DNA of 64,000 nucleotides, taken from contig JACATO010001546.1 of NCBI GenBank assembly GCA_018389105.1, positions 186,001-250,000 on the forward strand, written 5' to 3'. Under the pieces are notes generated by a model. It had not been told where the DNA came from. It saw only the letters and a program-made list of their open reading frames with translations, and searched no databases. Made by a program: the position numbers and the translations under genes. The stretch is from Nautilus pompilius. Taxonomy: Eukaryota > Mollusca > Cephalopoda > Nautilida > Nautilidae. This document shows positions 63,116 to 64,000 of this stretch, piece after piece (position 1 is the first letter of the stretch; every line of letters starts with the position of its first letter).

Positions 63116-64000
63116 TATCTGCTACTACATGCCTCTCAGTGGGGCCATAATTTTTGTACTAATATTGCTCTAGGTATATTAAGCAAAGTTTTATCTAGAA
63201 CTTTTTTTACAAGAGTTCAGAAAGTAAATGTAAATAAATAAGTTTATTATAATTTCATTTCTCTTTTTCATTGTGGAAGATTTTTTATAAACTTTTTTAA
63301 TTTTATTTAGCTCTCTCCTTAAATTTCATCAAAGGAGAGGTGGTAAATATTTACTTGGTTTTTGCTCATTGATTTTCCTCACTACTTAGAGAGAATGAAG
63401 TCCCCAATAGCCATCATGTGATTGTGGTGGCTGATGAAGCCAGTTACTTAGCTTGATACAGGGATCTTCAAAGAACTCAATTCTAAATCTGTATTCTTTT
63501 GAACACAGCAAACCCATGCTTCCTTGATCATCTCTTCGATCACCTGTCAACTCCATTTTGGTTTCTCAGTTTCTTCCTAGTTTGGTGGGAAACGAGGTGG
63601 GAACAAAAACTATATTTTAAAAGATATATATAATTTGTGTGGATTAAGAAGCATAATTGTGCAGGACCAACTAGGAAGGTAGAAGTCTCTAGATTTCCTA
63701 GTAAAATTACAAACTGCATTTAGCAGCGACAACCTCTATCACTAATCCTTCAGTTTCATTTTCTTCCTGCTGCTGTTTTCTAGCCAAGGAATTTTAGCCT
63801 GTCTGGCAAGTGAATTAGTGCTGTTGATGCAGGTTGTCTGGTGATAATTGCTGTTTGAGAGAATTTACAAACAGTAAAGGCCAGGTGTTAAAATGAAAAT
63901 AGACTGATAGAGGCATATTATTTGTGGCTTAAGTCTGTATACTACACTAAATGGATGTGATTTTTATCTTTGTTGGAAATACCTGACATGAAGCTGGGAA
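63116..64000. other. FANCM 3' UTR and downstream intergenic DNA
   Basis: AATAAA at 63233-63238, followed by T- and GT-rich sequence, is the probable FANCM poly(A) site. Beyond it, to the window end, I see no gene or repeat I can support. Confidence 0.55.

Noticed and set aside
1..64000. CRISPR arrays, operons, phage genes or other prokaryotic systems
   Set aside because: Spliced vertebrate genes fill the window; no regular spaced repeats or bacterial-style gene packing is present.

Overview
The window is vertebrate nuclear DNA. It is AT-rich, with long introns, CpG-rich 5' ends, and many decayed DNA transposons. Four protein-coding genes can be read. RTRAF (plus strand, 604-9169) has 8 exons. 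An unnamed 217-residue gene (plus, 13578-21060) has 5 exons. MAP10 (minus, 24311-26920) is a single exon. FANCM (plus, 27720-63115) has 27 exons. The joined FANCM exons give a reading frame of 2,172 codons plus stop with no break, and every intron is GT-AG, so the exon map is strong. The dominance of Tc1/mariner, pogo/Tigger, hAT and TTAA-type elements suggests a ray-finned fish or another vertebrate lineage rich in DNA transposons. The species cannot be fixed from the sequence.

Layout. 1-9.2 kb holds RTRAF, with an apparent one-base frameshift in exon 1, a GC-AG second intron, and a near-complete hAT element plus two smaller inverted-repeat elements in its introns. 9.2-13.5 kb is gene-free, with a TTAA-flanked MITE and a palindromic repeat. 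13.5-21.1 kb holds a gene I do not recognise, whose protein consists of two similar halves with an intron at the same place in each. 21.1-24.3 kb carries a short broken copy of part of MAP10 and a dead mariner-like transposase. MAP10 and FANCM are divergent, with start codons 799 bp apart across a shared promoter region. FANCM fills 27.7-63.1 kb and its introns are a nest of transposons.

Two observations stand out. First, FANCM intron 17 contains about 300 bp of the 3' end of 18S ribosomal RNA followed by ITS1-like sequence. Its variable region is not vertebrate-like, and universally conserved positions are damaged, which suggests an old insertion of non-host (invertebrate-type) rDNA. Second, the FANCM C-terminal ERCC4 domain keeps the acidic and ERKxxxD residues of the XPF/Hef nuclease motif that are lost in human FANCM.

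The recognised genes act in different pathways: RTRAF in tRNA ligation and transcription/RNA transport, MAP10 in microtubule stability and cytokinesis, and FANCM in replication-fork remodelling and the Fanconi anaemia pathway. Their proximity is synteny, not an operon.
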